A stretch of 42,717 bases of DNA, taken from positions 1-42,717 of the IMG/VR virus record IMGVR_UViG_3300035695_000229; one strand, written 5' to 3'. This document shows, piece by piece, positions 14,053-22,156 of the stretch (position 1 is the stretch's first letter; every line of letters starts with the position of its first letter). The translations under genes and the position numbers were made by a program. The notes beneath the pieces were generated by a model. That model did no database searches and was not told where the DNA came from. It saw nothing but the letters and a program-made list of their open reading frames with translations. Source of the stretch: a virus.

Positions 14053-14423
14053 GCGCTGACCTGACCGACGAACTGATGCTGCTGCTCGGCGATGACGGCT
14101 TCTTCACGCTCACCGAAGCCTATGGCGGCACACGGCTTTACGTGCCGGGCGATATCGGCCGATCGGGCCTCCCGGAGACAATTGGCGCGGAGAACGCTGC
14201 CCGTCTTTCCAATTCGTTTCCGGGCGGTTATATACGTATTCCGCTGGCCCGCTGGTTTCGGGCCGGGCGCTATCGGCAAAGCGGCATGAGCAACCGGGAT
14301 ATCGCTCGCAAGCTCGGCTTGACCGAGAGCAGCATTGACGACATGTTCCGCAAGCTCAAAAGGCTGGAACCCGGCCGGCATCTTCCCCAAAAAGACCCCA
14401 GGCAAATCGACCTCTTCGACTAG
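14049..14423 (+). CDS. mor: Mor/C-family transcription activator
   Basis: This 124-aa protein starts at TTG 14049 (TTGA overlap). It follows the Mor/C fold: a dimerisation region (TLTEAYGGTRLYVPGDI), a middle strand (IRIPLARWFRAGRYRQSG), then a helix-turn-helix, MSNRDIARKLGLTESSIDDMFRKLKRL (about residues 83-107). In Mu, Mor activates the middle promoter and C the late promoters, both through dyads with a short central spacer. It is the last gene of the early operon, and no second C-like gene is visible in the window, so it may drive late transcription directly. The repeated CCGCC-N6-GGCGG dyads are candidate targets, the first lying directly after its stop codon. Confidence 0.85.
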   Translation: MSADLTDELMLLLGDDGFFTLTEAYGGTRLYVPGDIGRSGLPETIGAENAARLSNSFPGGYIRIPLARWFRAGRYRQSGMSNRDIARKLGLTESSIDDMFRKLKRLEPGRHLPQKDPRQIDLFD

Positions 14424-14424
14424 A

Positions 14425-14445
14425 CCGCCCGCCTAGCCGGGCATG
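14425..14445 (+). promoter_or_regulatory. Late-module dyad 1, before lysozyme
   Basis: CCGCC (14425-14429), six bases, GCCGG (14436-14440), then GCATG. This matches the two other copies except for one base in the right arm. A -10-like CATAAC lies at 14468-14473, and the lysozyme ATG is 102 nt from the dyad start. The spacing of symmetric half sites by 6 bp resembles Mu C sites (half sites separated by N6). Confidence 0.6.
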
Positions 14446-14526
14446 GCTTCCTGTCCGCCTTGACGGGCATAACTCTCGCCAGACGTGCCGCTTACGAGCG
14501 ACGCTTTCCTGTTTCGCGAGGGTTTC

Positions 14527-15384
14527 ATGGACAGCCTCACTGCCGCAATTGACGCCAAGCTTCTCACCGCCATCGGCGGGCCGGTACCGTCCGCCAAGCT
14601 GGCGGCTCGTGACACCAATGTAACCGCCCTGGCGGCGCGGCTGCCTGCCATGATGGAGCGATTTCAGATCAACACCAAACTGCGCATCGAGCATTTCTTG
14701 GCGCAGATCGCCCATGAGTGTGACGGATTTTGCACCCGCACCGAATATGCTTCGGGCCGCGAATATGAAGGCCGCACCGATCTCGGCAATATCCGCCCCG
14801 GCGACGGCCCCCTGTTCAAAGGCCGCGACCCGCTGCAACTGACCGGCCGGGAAAATTATCGGAAATTCACGATCTGGATGCACGGAATCGACCCCGATGC
14901 GCCTGATTTCGAGGCGACCCCGGAAGAGGTTATCAGCGACAAATGGTTCGGCTGGGCGTCGATCTGGTACTGGCATGTGCACAGCATCAATGGCGCTGCC
15001 GATCGGGACAGCGTGATCGACGTGACCAGGATCATCAATGGCGGCAAGAATGGACTTGTCGACCGGGAAACAAAGCTCGCCACAGCCAAGCGCCTGGTGG
15101 ACGCCAAGGCGGCCTTCACCCCGATTGCGGCAGCCGCTATTTCGGCCGATCAGAACGGCTTTGCCGTGCTCCGGCGCGGCATGAATGACGGCAATTGCGC
15201 CTATCCGGTCACCATCGAGCAGCTGCAGCGCGCACTCTCGAAAGCCGGCTATCCGGTGACGATTGATGGCGATTTCGGACCCGGTACCGAAACCGCGGTC
15301 AAGGCTTTTCAGAAAGCACACGGATTGACCGTTGACGGCATTGTCGGCCGGAAGACCAACGACGCGATCGCGGCGGGGGCGTAA
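14527..15384 (+). CDS. lys: Endolysin: GH19-type lysozyme/chitinase plus peptidoglycan-binding domain
   Basis: This degrades the cell wall at lysis. The catalytic domain (about residues 1-200) contains [12 protein letters not shown] with the likely catalytic Glu64, [15 protein letters not shown] and [18 protein letters not shown], the pattern of phage GH19-like lysozymes. Residues about 222-283 form a PG_binding_1 domain ([47 protein letters not shown]). There is no signal peptide, so it depends on the holin that follows. I start at ATG 14527, with GAGGG 5 nt upstream; the longer frame from 14485 lacks such a site. It is the first gene of the late region. Confidence 0.92.
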   Translation: MDSLTAAIDAKLLTAIGGPVPSAKLAARDTNVTALAARLPAMMERFQINTKLRIEHFLAQIAHECDGFCTRTEYASGREYEGRTDLGNIRPGDGPLFKGRDPLQLTGRENYRKFTIWMHGIDPDAPDFEATPEEVISDKWFGWASIWYWHVHSINGAADRDSVIDVTRIINGGKNGLVDRETKLATAKRLVDAKAAFTPIAAAAISADQNGFAVLRRGMNDGNCAYPVTIEQLQRALSKAGYPVTIDGDFGPGTETAVKAFQKAHGLTVDGIVGRKTNDAIAAGA

Positions 15385-15650
15385 TGGAAAAGCCGACCTA
15401 CAAGACCTCCAAAGCGGCAATCTGGCTTTCCTCGGCTGCTGCCTGGGTTGTCATCCTGATGCTGGCGGCCGGCGCTGCCTGGCAGGGGCAGGCGACCGCG
15501 TTCGGCACGATCGCTCTACCGTCCATGGTCACAATCATTCTTGGGCTGCTCGGCATCCACAGGGGATTCGGAAGCCTCGATATGCATCTGCAGACGCGCC
15601 ACAAGCTTGTGCCCCCGGCCTCGGCTGACCAGCCGGAGCCGCAATCATGA
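15384..15650 (+). CDS. Holin-like membrane protein, 88 aa
   Basis: There are two hydrophobic segments (about residues 11-31, AIWLSSAAAWVVILMLAAGAA, and 38-58, FGTIALPSMVTIILGLLGIH) followed by a polar tail. This fits a class II-type holin that releases the endolysin. The start overlaps the last base of the lysozyme stop (TAATG). Position between lysozyme and Rz supports the assignment. Confidence 0.75.
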   Translation: MEKPTYKTSKAAIWLSSAAAWVVILMLAAGAAWQGQATAFGTIALPSMVTIILGLLGIHRGFGSLDMHLQTRHKLVPPASADQPEPQS

Positions 15651-16012
15651 TGTCAGGCCTGACCAAATATCTGATTGGCGGCGTGGTGATCCTGGGCTTG
15701 TTCCTGGCGATCGCCGCGCTTGCGAAATCGGCCCTCACCGAAATCCATACCATGGTGACCGAGGCCGCCCAGCAGGCCCGCGATGAGCGCGACGCCCACT
15801 GGCGCGCCGAGATCGAGGCGGCCAATGCAAGGACCGCCAAAGCCGAGGCCGATCAGGCCATCCACGCCATGAAGGTCGACCAAACCGCCGCAGACGAAAT
15901 TGCCGCTGCCGATCGGCGCGCCACCGAACTGGAGAAGGACAATGCATCACTTCCGGATACTGGCCGCTGCGGCCTTAGCCGTGAGCGCGTGCAGCTGCTC
16001 AACAAAGAGTGA
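15647..16012 (+). CDS. Rz-like inner-membrane spanin
   Basis: A single N-terminal membrane anchor (about residues 8-27, IGGVVILGLFLAIAALAKSA) is followed by a long charged helix or coiled coil (EIHTMVTEAAQQARDERDAHWRAEIEAANARTAKAEADQAI). This is the layout of i-spanins that fuse inner and outer membranes at the end of lysis. The Rz1-like gene begins inside its 3' end in another frame. Confidence 0.8.
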   Translation: MMSGLTKYLIGGVVILGLFLAIAALAKSALTEIHTMVTEAAQQARDERDAHWRAEIEAANARTAKAEADQAIHAMKVDQTAADEIAAADRRATELEKDNASLPDTGRCGLSRERVQLLNKE

Positions 16013-16217
16013 GCCGCCGCCTGTCATCAAGACCGAGTTCATCCGGCCGGCGGTACCGGCAACGGCAAAGGTGCCATGCGTGGTGAGGCCGGCGCAGCTC
16101 CCCGATCGCGATCTGACGGAGAGGGAAACCAGTGATTTTCTGGCCGGAGCCAGGGCCGAAGTCAGGATTTGTGATGTGCGCCGCCGGGCGGCGGTCTCGG
16201 CGATCGAGGGGAATTGA
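15942..16217 (+). CDS. Rz1-like outer-membrane spanin lipoprotein
   Basis: I start at ATG 15942, which places the start inside the Rz-like gene in a different frame, as in lambda. The product has a lipoprotein signal (MHHFRILAAAALAVSAC) with lipobox VSAC and Cys17 as the acylated residue. It is followed by a Pro-rich segment (EPPPVIKTEFIRPAVPATAK) typical of o-spanins. At 91 aa it is longer than lambda Rz1. The codons upstream of 15942 are shadow. Confidence 0.8.
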   Translation: MHHFRILAAAALAVSACSCSTKSEPPPVIKTEFIRPAVPATAKVPCVVRPAQLPDRDLTERETSDFLAGARAEVRICDVRRRAAVSAIEGN

Positions 16218-16219
16218 GC

Positions 16220-16441
16220 GTGAACAGTTCGAATGCGGCATTCGACCAAGCAGAACAACTGGCCGAGGCTGAGCGCGAGGCCGGCATCGTCTCGGCAAGA
16301 GCTGCTCTTTCCGGAGGCGGCTTTACCCATTGCGTCAACTGCGGCGTGGCAATTCCGCTTTCCCGCCGCAAGGCCCTGCCAAGCGCCAAGCGGTGCTTTG
16401 AGTGCCAGCAAGCTTACGAACTCGATCAGGTGATGATGTAA
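16220..16441 (+). CDS. DksA/TraR-type zinc-finger protein
   Basis: This is a small protein with an N-terminal helix (DQAEQLAEAEREAGIVSARAAL) and a C4 zinc finger, CVNCGVAIPLSRRKALPSAKRCFECQ, the signature of the phage TraR/DksA family. These proteins bind the RNA polymerase secondary channel and alter promoter choice. I favour GTG 16220, with GAGGGG 8 nt upstream, over TTG 16214, where that site would be only 2 nt away. It may help redirect transcription late in infection. Confidence 0.88.
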   Translation: MNSSNAAFDQAEQLAEAEREAGIVSARAALSGGGFTHCVNCGVAIPLSRRKALPSAKRCFECQQAYELDQVMM

Positions 16442-16827
16442 TGGAGACGCACCAATTGTTGAATATGGGACCGCTTGAAGGCTGGATCGGGATCGTTCTG
16501 GGGGCGATCGCCATCCTCGGCCACGCCAAGGGGTTCTTCTCGTCCGGTGAAAAGAAGCTCGCCGAGGATCTCAAGAAGACGGGCGACGACATTGAGGATG
16601 TCGATGACGCAATTGTCGGCATGCAGAAAAAGCTGACCGAACATGATCGGCGCATTCAATTTGTTGAAGGCGAAATGAAACATCTGCCCGACAAGGACGG
16701 GCTGCACAAACAGCAGCTCGAAATCACCGAAATGCGCGGCGATATCGGCGTCATTAAAAAGTCGATCGAGACGACGGAACGTACGGCGCGGCGTGTCGAA
16801 GAATACCTGCTGAAGCGAGGGGACTGA
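16441..16827 (+). CDS. DUF2730-like protein (Mu gp25)
   Basis: I start at ATG 16441, which overlaps the upstream TAA by one base. There is an N-terminal membrane segment (about residues 11-29, LEGWIGIVLGAIAILGHAKG). A long coiled coil follows (KLAEDLKKTGDDIEDVDDAIVGMQKKLTEHDRRIQFVEGEMKHL...). The size, topology and location before the terminase genes match the Mu gp25/DUF2730 family, whose role is unknown. Confidence 0.8.
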   Translation: METHQLLNMGPLEGWIGIVLGAIAILGHAKGFFSSGEKKLAEDLKKTGDDIEDVDDAIVGMQKKLTEHDRRIQFVEGEMKHLPDKDGLHKQQLEITEMRGDIGVIKKSIETTERTARRVEEYLLKRGD

Positions 16828-16828
16828 A

Positions 16829-17134
16829 ATGAAGGAAGGTTATGCTGCCTGGATCGACGAAAACATCCGGCTGATTATCCTGAAAGCGCTTGGCGACGAA
16901 GATGACGCCACACTGAATGTCTTTATCCTGGGCAAGGTGATCGAGAGTTTTGGCCACAAGAAGACGCCGGAATATATCCGCAACCAGCTGCTCTGGCTGG
17001 AAAAACAGGCGGGTGCGGTGCGCACCACGGTGCTGGGCACCGAGATGATGGCGACATTGACCAAGGCCGGCCGCTGGCATGTCGAGCGCCGCCATCTGCT
17101 GTCCGGCATCCAAAACCCTTCAGATCTGGATTGA
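16829..17134 (+). CDS. Winged-helix protein, Mu gp26-like
   Basis: This 101-aa protein has the pattern of a small winged helix: DENIRLIILKALGDE...NVFILGKVIESFGHKKTPEYIRNQLLWLEKQAGAV, then LTKAGRWHVERRHLLSGIQNPS at the end. This recalls the phage family found beside the small terminase in Mu-like phages (Mu gp26). It probably binds DNA, perhaps in packaging control. It is separated from gp25 by one base. Confidence 0.8.
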   Translation: MKEGYAAWIDENIRLIILKALGDEDDATLNVFILGKVIESFGHKKTPEYIRNQLLWLEKQAGAVRTTVLGTEMMATLTKAGRWHVERRHLLSGIQNPSDLD

Positions 17135-17141
17135 GGTGATC

Positions 17142-17738
17142 ATGGGCAAGCATCAGCGCCCCCGCCTGTCGTCGATCGAGCAGCTGCCGGATGAGTGCGG
17201 CGGCGTCATCGCCTGGGCGGCGCAGGAGCTAGCCAAGCGCGATGCCTCGCTGACCGATATCTATGGCGAATTCCGGCGAAAGCTCATTGCACTGCAGGGC
17301 GAACTTGGCCTTGGCTTCGATATCCCGTCATTCTCCGCTTTCGGCCGCCACTCCATTCGCGAAGGCAATCTGCGTGGGCGGACGGCGCGCGCCCTGCTGC
17401 TCTCCAAATCGCTCAACGAGAATGTCGACGGCAAGGATGCCGACGAACTGACCAAGGCCGCGACACTGACACTCAAAACCTTGATCTTCGAAATGGTGGA
17501 AGGTGCCGGGGAGGCAGGGTTTGAACCCAAGGAAGCCATGGCGATGGCCAGCGCCATGCGCCAGTTGCAACAGGCTGAGAACCTTTCGACCGCGCGGCGG
17601 CTGAAGCTCGATGAGGAATTTGCCGCCAAGGCTGAAAAAGTCATCGACCAGCTCGGTAAGGAGAAGGGCATGTCAACCGAGACGATCGCCCAGCTGCGCC
17701 ATCAGTTCCTCGGCGTTCGGAAAAAGGAAACATCGTGA
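17142..17738 (+). CDS. Small terminase subunit-like protein (DUF3486, Mu gp27)
   Basis: I start at ATG 17142 (GAGGTGA 3-9 nt upstream); the earlier codons lie in the previous gene. The 198-aa product shows the DUF3486 pattern: RPRLSSIEQLPDECGGVIAWAAQELAKRDASLTDIYGEFRRKLIAL..., then a helical C-terminus. In Mu-like phages it is the probable small terminase that recognises pac. It lies directly before the large terminase (GTGA overlap). Confidence 0.87.
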   Translation: MGKHQRPRLSSIEQLPDECGGVIAWAAQELAKRDASLTDIYGEFRRKLIALQGELGLGFDIPSFSAFGRHSIREGNLRGRTARALLLSKSLNENVDGKDADELTKAATLTLKTLIFEMVEGAGEAGFEPKEAMAMASAMRQLQQAENLSTARRLKLDEEFAAKAEKVIDQLGKEKGMSTETIAQLRHQFLGVRKKETS

Positions 17739-19363
17739 GCGAGGCGGAACCAATCCCCAGGGAGCCGGACAGGCTACCACCGGAGTTTTCGCGCGGCGGC
17801 GATATCCCCGACGATCTCGACCCGCTGGCCGAAGGCGTGTTGATGCGCCATCAGGCCGAATGGCTGGAGGATCAATCGGATCTAAAAATCTGCGCCAAGG
17901 GACGGCGGACCGGCATCACGTTTGCCGAAGCGCTCGACGACACGCTGATCGCGGCCGCCAAGCGCTCGGCAGGCGGACAGAACGTCTTCTATATCGGCGA
18001 CACCAAGGACAAGGGCCGCGAGTTCATCGGCTACGTAAAACACTTCGCCTACACGGTCGCCAAGGAAATCGCCGAGATCGAGGATTCGCTGTTCATCGAC
18101 GAACGCGCCGATGGCACAACGGCTTTCATTTCAGGCTACCGGATTTCGTTTGCCTCGGGCTTCCGCGTCGAGGCGCTATCGTCCAGGCCGGAAAACATTC
18201 GCGGCCTGCAGGGCACAGTGGTGATCGACGAAGCGGCGTTCCACAAGAGCGTCCGCGACGTGCTCGATGCGGTCAACGCGCTGCTCATCTGGGGCGGCAA
18301 GATCAGGGTGATCTCCTCGCATAACGGCATCCTCAATCCGTTCAACGAACTGATAAGGGAAGCCGAGGCCGGCAAGGTGCCGTTCTCAATTCATACCATT
18401 CCATTCAAGCTGGCGATCGACAACGGCTTGTTCAAGCGCGTCTGCTTGACGACGGGAAAGACCTGGTCGCCGGCAACTGAGGCAGACTGGGAAGCCAAGA
18501 TCCGAGCCTCCTATGGATCCCGCACCGCCAAAATGAAACAGGAGCTGGATGCGATTCCCGCCGAGACCGAGGGCGCAGCACTCACCCGCGTCATCATCGA
18601 GAGCTGCATGTCGGCTGACATCCCCGTGGTGCGCTGGGATCGCGATGACGATTTCAAGAATCTCACTGATGAAGAGCGCCGCCGGCAGGCTTTGCAATTC
18701 TGCGAACGCGATCTGAAGCCGCTTTTAAAGCGCCTTAATCCGGCCCGCGAACATGCTTTTGGCGAAGACTTCGCCCGCAAGGGCGACAAGACCGCGATCA
18801 TCCCGCTGGAGATCGGCACCGATCTGGTACGCCGCGCCAGCTTTGTCCTGGAACTGAAGAACATAACCTTCGACGAACAGCGCGACATTCTGTTCTACAT
18901 CGTTGACCGGCTTCCACGGCTGGTCGGAGGGGCGCTCGATGCCACGGGCAACGGCTCCTATCTCGCCGAAAAGGCCGCGCAGAAATATGGCGAATGCATC
19001 GTCGAGGTGATGATGACCGCCACGTGGTACAAGACCAATATGCCGGCCTATATCGAGGCGTTTGGCGACAAGAGCATTTTGTTGCCGAAAGACGCCGATG
19101 TGCTCGCCGATCACCAGGCGCTTGCTTATGTCGGCGGCATCATCAAGGTGCCGGACAATCATTCGACCAAGGGCGTCGACGGCTATGATCGCCACGGCGA
19201 TACCGCGCCGGCCGGGGCGCTCGCCTGGTTTGCCAGCCATCAGGATTTCATCGCCTACGCCTATGAAACCGACCGCAAGCCGGCGGTGGGCAGCGCACAA
19301 CATACCTATCCCGAAGACGAGGACAGCAGGACACTCGATGTCCGCCTGAGAGGATCATTGTAA
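17735..19363 (+). CDS. Large terminase subunit (Mu gp28)
   Basis: This packaging motor ATPase and nuclease starts at GTG 17735. The ATPase domain has a Walker A-like ICAKGRRTGIT (about residues 52-62) and Walker B TVVIDEAAF (161-169, Asp165/Glu166), followed by a VISSHNG motif III. The RNase H-like nuclease domain has its first Asp in HAFGEDFARKGDKTAI and a later DATGNGSYLAE with the second Asp. Mu-type headful packaging takes host DNA with the prophage ends. The length of 542 aa is normal. The stop TAA overlaps the portal ATG. Confidence 0.95.
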   Translation: MSEAEPIPREPDRLPPEFSRGGDIPDDLDPLAEGVLMRHQAEWLEDQSDLKICAKGRRTGITFAEALDDTLIAAAKRSAGGQNVFYIGDTKDKGREFIGYVKHFAYTVAKEIAEIEDSLFIDERADGTTAFISGYRISFASGFRVEALSSRPENIRGLQGTVVIDEAAFHKSVRDVLDAVNALLIWGGKIRVISSHNGILNPFNELIREAEAGKVPFSIHTIPFKLAIDNGLFKRVCLTTGKTWSPATEADWEAKIRASYGSRTAKMKQELDAIPAETEGAALTRVIIESCMSADIPVVRWDRDDDFKNLTDEERRRQALQFCERDLKPLLKRLNPAREHAFGEDFARKGDKTAIIPLEIGTDLVRRASFVLELKNITFDEQRDILFYIVDRLPRLVGGALDATGNGSYLAEKAAQKYGECIVEVMMTATWYKTNMPAYIEAFGDKSILLPKDADVLADHQALAYVGGIIKVPDNHSTKGVDGYDRHGDTAPAGALAWFASHQDFIAYAYETDRKPAVGSAQHTYPEDEDSRTLDVRLRGSL

Positions 19364-20943
19364 TGACAACTTTCCGCGATTGGTTGGGCAGGGTCATTGC
19401 CGGCAGGGATCTGTTCAGCGATATCGCCGGGGCACGCGTCGGCGGCATGCGGAGCTGGTGGTCTGACCATCCGGCAGATGGGCTGACGCCGAGAAAGCTT
19501 GCGGCCATTCACCTTGCCGCCGCCCAGGGCAGCCCGCTTGCCTATCTCGAACTCGCTGAGGATATCGAAGAACGTGATTTGCATTATGCCGGCATCATGG
19601 CAACCCGCAAACGTTCCGTCGCGCAATTGCCGATCACGGTGGTTGCTGCTTCCGATGACGCAGACCACAAGAAACATGCGGAGCTGGTTCAGTCCTGGCT
19701 TGATGAAGGCGTTCTGCAGGCAGCCTTATTCGACATGCTGGATGCGATCGGCAAAGGCTTTTCAGTGCTCGAGACAGATTGGCAGACCAATGCCTGGGGC
19801 AACACGCTGCCGCGCGAACTGATCTACCGGACGCCGCGCTGGTTCACCTTCGACCTCACCGATGGCGAAACCGTGTTGCTCCGCGAGGGTGTGGCCAATG
19901 AGCCATTGGCGGCCCATAAATTTGTCGTCCACCGCCACAAATCCAAATCCGGCCTGACGATCCGTTCCGGCATTGCCCGGATGGCATCCTGGTCATGGAT
20001 GTTCAAATCGTTCACGGTCCGCGACTGGGCGATCTTTGCCCAGAATTTTGGCCAGCCGATCCGCGTCGGCAAATATGGACGCGGCGCGACCGAGGCCGAA
20101 AAGGATGTGTTGTGGCGGGCGGTCTCCGGCATTGCCGGCGATTGCGCAGCGATCATCCCGCGGGAAATGTTGATCGAGTTCCAGGAAGTGGCGAGCAAAG
20201 GATCATCCACAGATCTGTTCGAACGCCGCGCCGACTGGCTCGATCGTCAGATGTCCAAGGTGGTGCTTGGCCAGACTGCGACGACAGATGCGATTGCCGG
20301 CGGTCATGCTGTCGGCAAGACCCATCGTCTCGTCCAGGAAGATATTGAGCGCTCGGACGCCATGGCCGCCTCGGCGACCATCAACATCCAGCTTATTCCC
20401 AACATCGTTGCCTTCAATTTCGGACCGCAGGACCGTTATCCGAAGGTCCATATCGGCCGGCCGGACGAAGTGCCACTTTCGGAATTTTCCACGGCCTTCA
20501 ATGATCTCGGCCCGCTCGGCCTGACTGCCGGCATCTCCTACATCCGCAATCGCTTCGGCATCCCCGCGCCCGCAAAGGGCGAGGAGTTGGTGGGCGGCCG
20601 GGCGGCGATCGCAACGCCCGTCACGCCGCCTGTCATTCCAACAAAGCCAGCCAGGCAAACCACGCAGCATCTATTTGCGGCGAGGCATTCCGTCGCCCAG
20701 GACGCCTTGACCGAGAAGCTGCTCGCCCGGATCAGCGAGGAATCAGACGGCGCGATGTCCGGCCTGGTGGAGGACGTGCGCAAAGCCTTGATGGAGGCCA
20801 CTGATCTCAGGGACGCCGCAGCCCGGTTGGCGCAGCTCGATCTCAGCGCTGATCAGCTGACCGAGGCGATGGCGCGGGGCATGGCCCTGGCGCATCTGGC
20901 CGGGCAAGCCGCCCTCATCGACGACCTCAATAGCCGGTCATGA
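19363..20943 (+). CDS. Portal protein (DUF935, Mu gp29)
   Basis: This forms the ring at the head vertex through which DNA enters. The DUF935 pattern is clear: RKLAAIHLAAAQGSPLAYLELAEDIEERDLHYAGIMATRKRSVAQLPI, then GFSVLETDWQ, DWAIFAQNFGQPIRVGKYG and KVVLGQTATTDAIAGGHAVGKTHRLVQEDIERSDA. The 526-aa length fits. The gene is followed by a 130-bp gap that interrupts the otherwise overlapping late genes. Confidence 0.95.
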   Translation: MTTFRDWLGRVIAGRDLFSDIAGARVGGMRSWWSDHPADGLTPRKLAAIHLAAAQGSPLAYLELAEDIEERDLHYAGIMATRKRSVAQLPITVVAASDDADHKKHAELVQSWLDEGVLQAALFDMLDAIGKGFSVLETDWQTNAWGNTLPRELIYRTPRWFTFDLTDGETVLLREGVANEPLAAHKFVVHRHKSKSGLTIRSGIARMASWSWMFKSFTVRDWAIFAQNFGQPIRVGKYGRGATEAEKDVLWRAVSGIAGDCAAIIPREMLIEFQEVASKGSSTDLFERRADWLDRQMSKVVLGQTATTDAIAGGHAVGKTHRLVQEDIERSDAMAASATINIQLIPNIVAFNFGPQDRYPKVHIGRPDEVPLSEFSTAFNDLGPLGLTAGISYIRNRFGIPAPAKGEELVGGRAAIATPVTPPVIPTKPARQTTQHLFAARHSVAQDALTEKLLARISEESDGAMSGLVEDVRKALMEATDLRDAAARLAQLDLSADQLTEAMARGMALAHLAGQAALIDDLNSRS

Positions 20944-21073
20944 AAACGGGGCAAAGAATAGCCCCTTGGGCGCGTTCGTCAGGGTCGAATAGCCGGATGC
21001 CCGGCCCAAACCCTAAAAACGCGTCCAGGGGCTTCAAATGCACTTCAAATTTTGATCGAAGGGGCAATGGAGG
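20944..21073. other. Gap between portal and gp30 with hairpin and paired CTTCAAA iterons
   Basis: This is one of the longer gaps in the structural region and lies near the middle of the prophage. It contains a small hairpin (GGGGC 20948-20952, GCCCC 20961-20965) and two CTTCAAA copies 11 bp apart (21032-21038 and 21043-21049), the same phased motif as at both ends. In Mu a strong gyrase site is located near the centre of the genome; an analogous role here is a hypothesis. Confidence 0.55.
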
Positions 21074-22156
21074 ATGGTGACGACGGCAAGCGCGCTCGAT
21101 CTGCCCTTTACCGAGGCGATCGACTTCCTCAAGCAAAAGACCGCCACCCCGACCAAAAGCTGGCGTGATGTCTGGGATGCGGCGCATTCGAAAATGTTCA
21201 TGGTGGCTGGCGCCAACAAACAGGCGATCGTGGAAGACTTCCAGGCGGCAATCGTCAAGGCGATCGAGACCGGCACGACGCTGGCAGAGTTCCAGAAGGA
21301 TTTCGACAAAATCGTCAAGACCAATGGTTGGTCGTACAAGGGCGATCGCGGCTGGCGGACCAAGACGATCTTTGAAACCAACATGCGCACCGCCTATGCC
21401 GCCGGCCGCTATGCCCAGGCAACCGACCCGGATGTGCTCGCGGCCTTTCCCTACTGGCAATATAATCATTCCGGCGCGACCCATCCACGCGTCCAGCATC
21501 TGGCCTGGAACGGCACGGTGCTGGCGGCCGACGATCCGTTCTGGAATGAGGCCTACCCGCCCAATGGTTTCGGCTGCGGCTGCTTTGTCACCTCGGTGTC
21601 GCGCGGCGGCTTGAAACGCCAGGGCAAGGCTGGTCCGGATCGCTCGCCCAATCTCGACCAGGTCGGAACCGATCAGCCGCTCGGCATCGATCCATCCTTC
21701 GCCTATAACCCGGGCAAGGCGTGGTTGACGCAAACCGCGCCCGGGCCAAAGGTGGTGACCGCCAGTCAGGCAATGGTGGCGGCGTTTGCAAAATCATCCC
21801 TCCGGGGCAAATGGCCGGATGGCAGCTGGACGCCGGTGGGCGCGGTCGACAAAACCATGGCCGGGACGCTCGATGTCAAGGCAGCCACCGAAATCCGGCT
21901 GCCGGCGGAGACGATCCGCAGTCTGGGCGAGACGATCAGCCTGGAGACGCTCGCCAATCTGCCAAGCTGGTTGAGCAAGTCGGGCCGCATCAAGGTCGAC
22001 AGCCAAGGCAATATTGTCATTGTCGGCACGCTGGACGGCAAGACCTATTGTGCGACGATCCGGATCGAGCGGCAGAAAGACCGATCGTCGGTCACGGTCA
22101 CGGATCTGAAGCCAATCACCGCGCGGCAGGCGGCAGCGCTGAAGGACCTCCAATGA
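21074..22156 (+). CDS. Minor head/morphogenesis protein (SPP1 gp7-like; Mu gp30/F)
   Basis: The first 210 residues follow the phage head morphogenesis domain: LPFTEAIDFLKQKTATPTKSWRDVWDAAHSKMFMVAG..., FETNMRTAYAAGRYAQ and the conserved WQYNHSGATHPRVQHLAWNGTVLAADDPFWNEAYPPNGFGCGC. The protein is probably ejected or placed near the portal. The last 90 or so residues (LPAETIRSLGETISLETLANLPSWLSKSGRIKV... then GKTYCATIRIERQKDRSSVTVTDL) resemble the PBECR-type (barnase/EndoU/ColE5-like) domains found at the C-terminus of some phage head proteins. That second assignment is tentative. Confidence 0.88.
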   Translation: MVTTASALDLPFTEAIDFLKQKTATPTKSWRDVWDAAHSKMFMVAGANKQAIVEDFQAAIVKAIETGTTLAEFQKDFDKIVKTNGWSYKGDRGWRTKTIFETNMRTAYAAGRYAQATDPDVLAAFPYWQYNHSGATHPRVQHLAWNGTVLAADDPFWNEAYPPNGFGCGCFVTSVSRGGLKRQGKAGPDRSPNLDQVGTDQPLGIDPSFAYNPGKAWLTQTAPGPKVVTASQAMVAAFAKSSLRGKWPDGSWTPVGAVDKTMAGTLDVKAATEIRLPAETIRSLGETISLETLANLPSWLSKSGRIKVDSQGNIVIVGTLDGKTYCATIRIERQKDRSSVTVTDLKPITARQAAALKDLQ

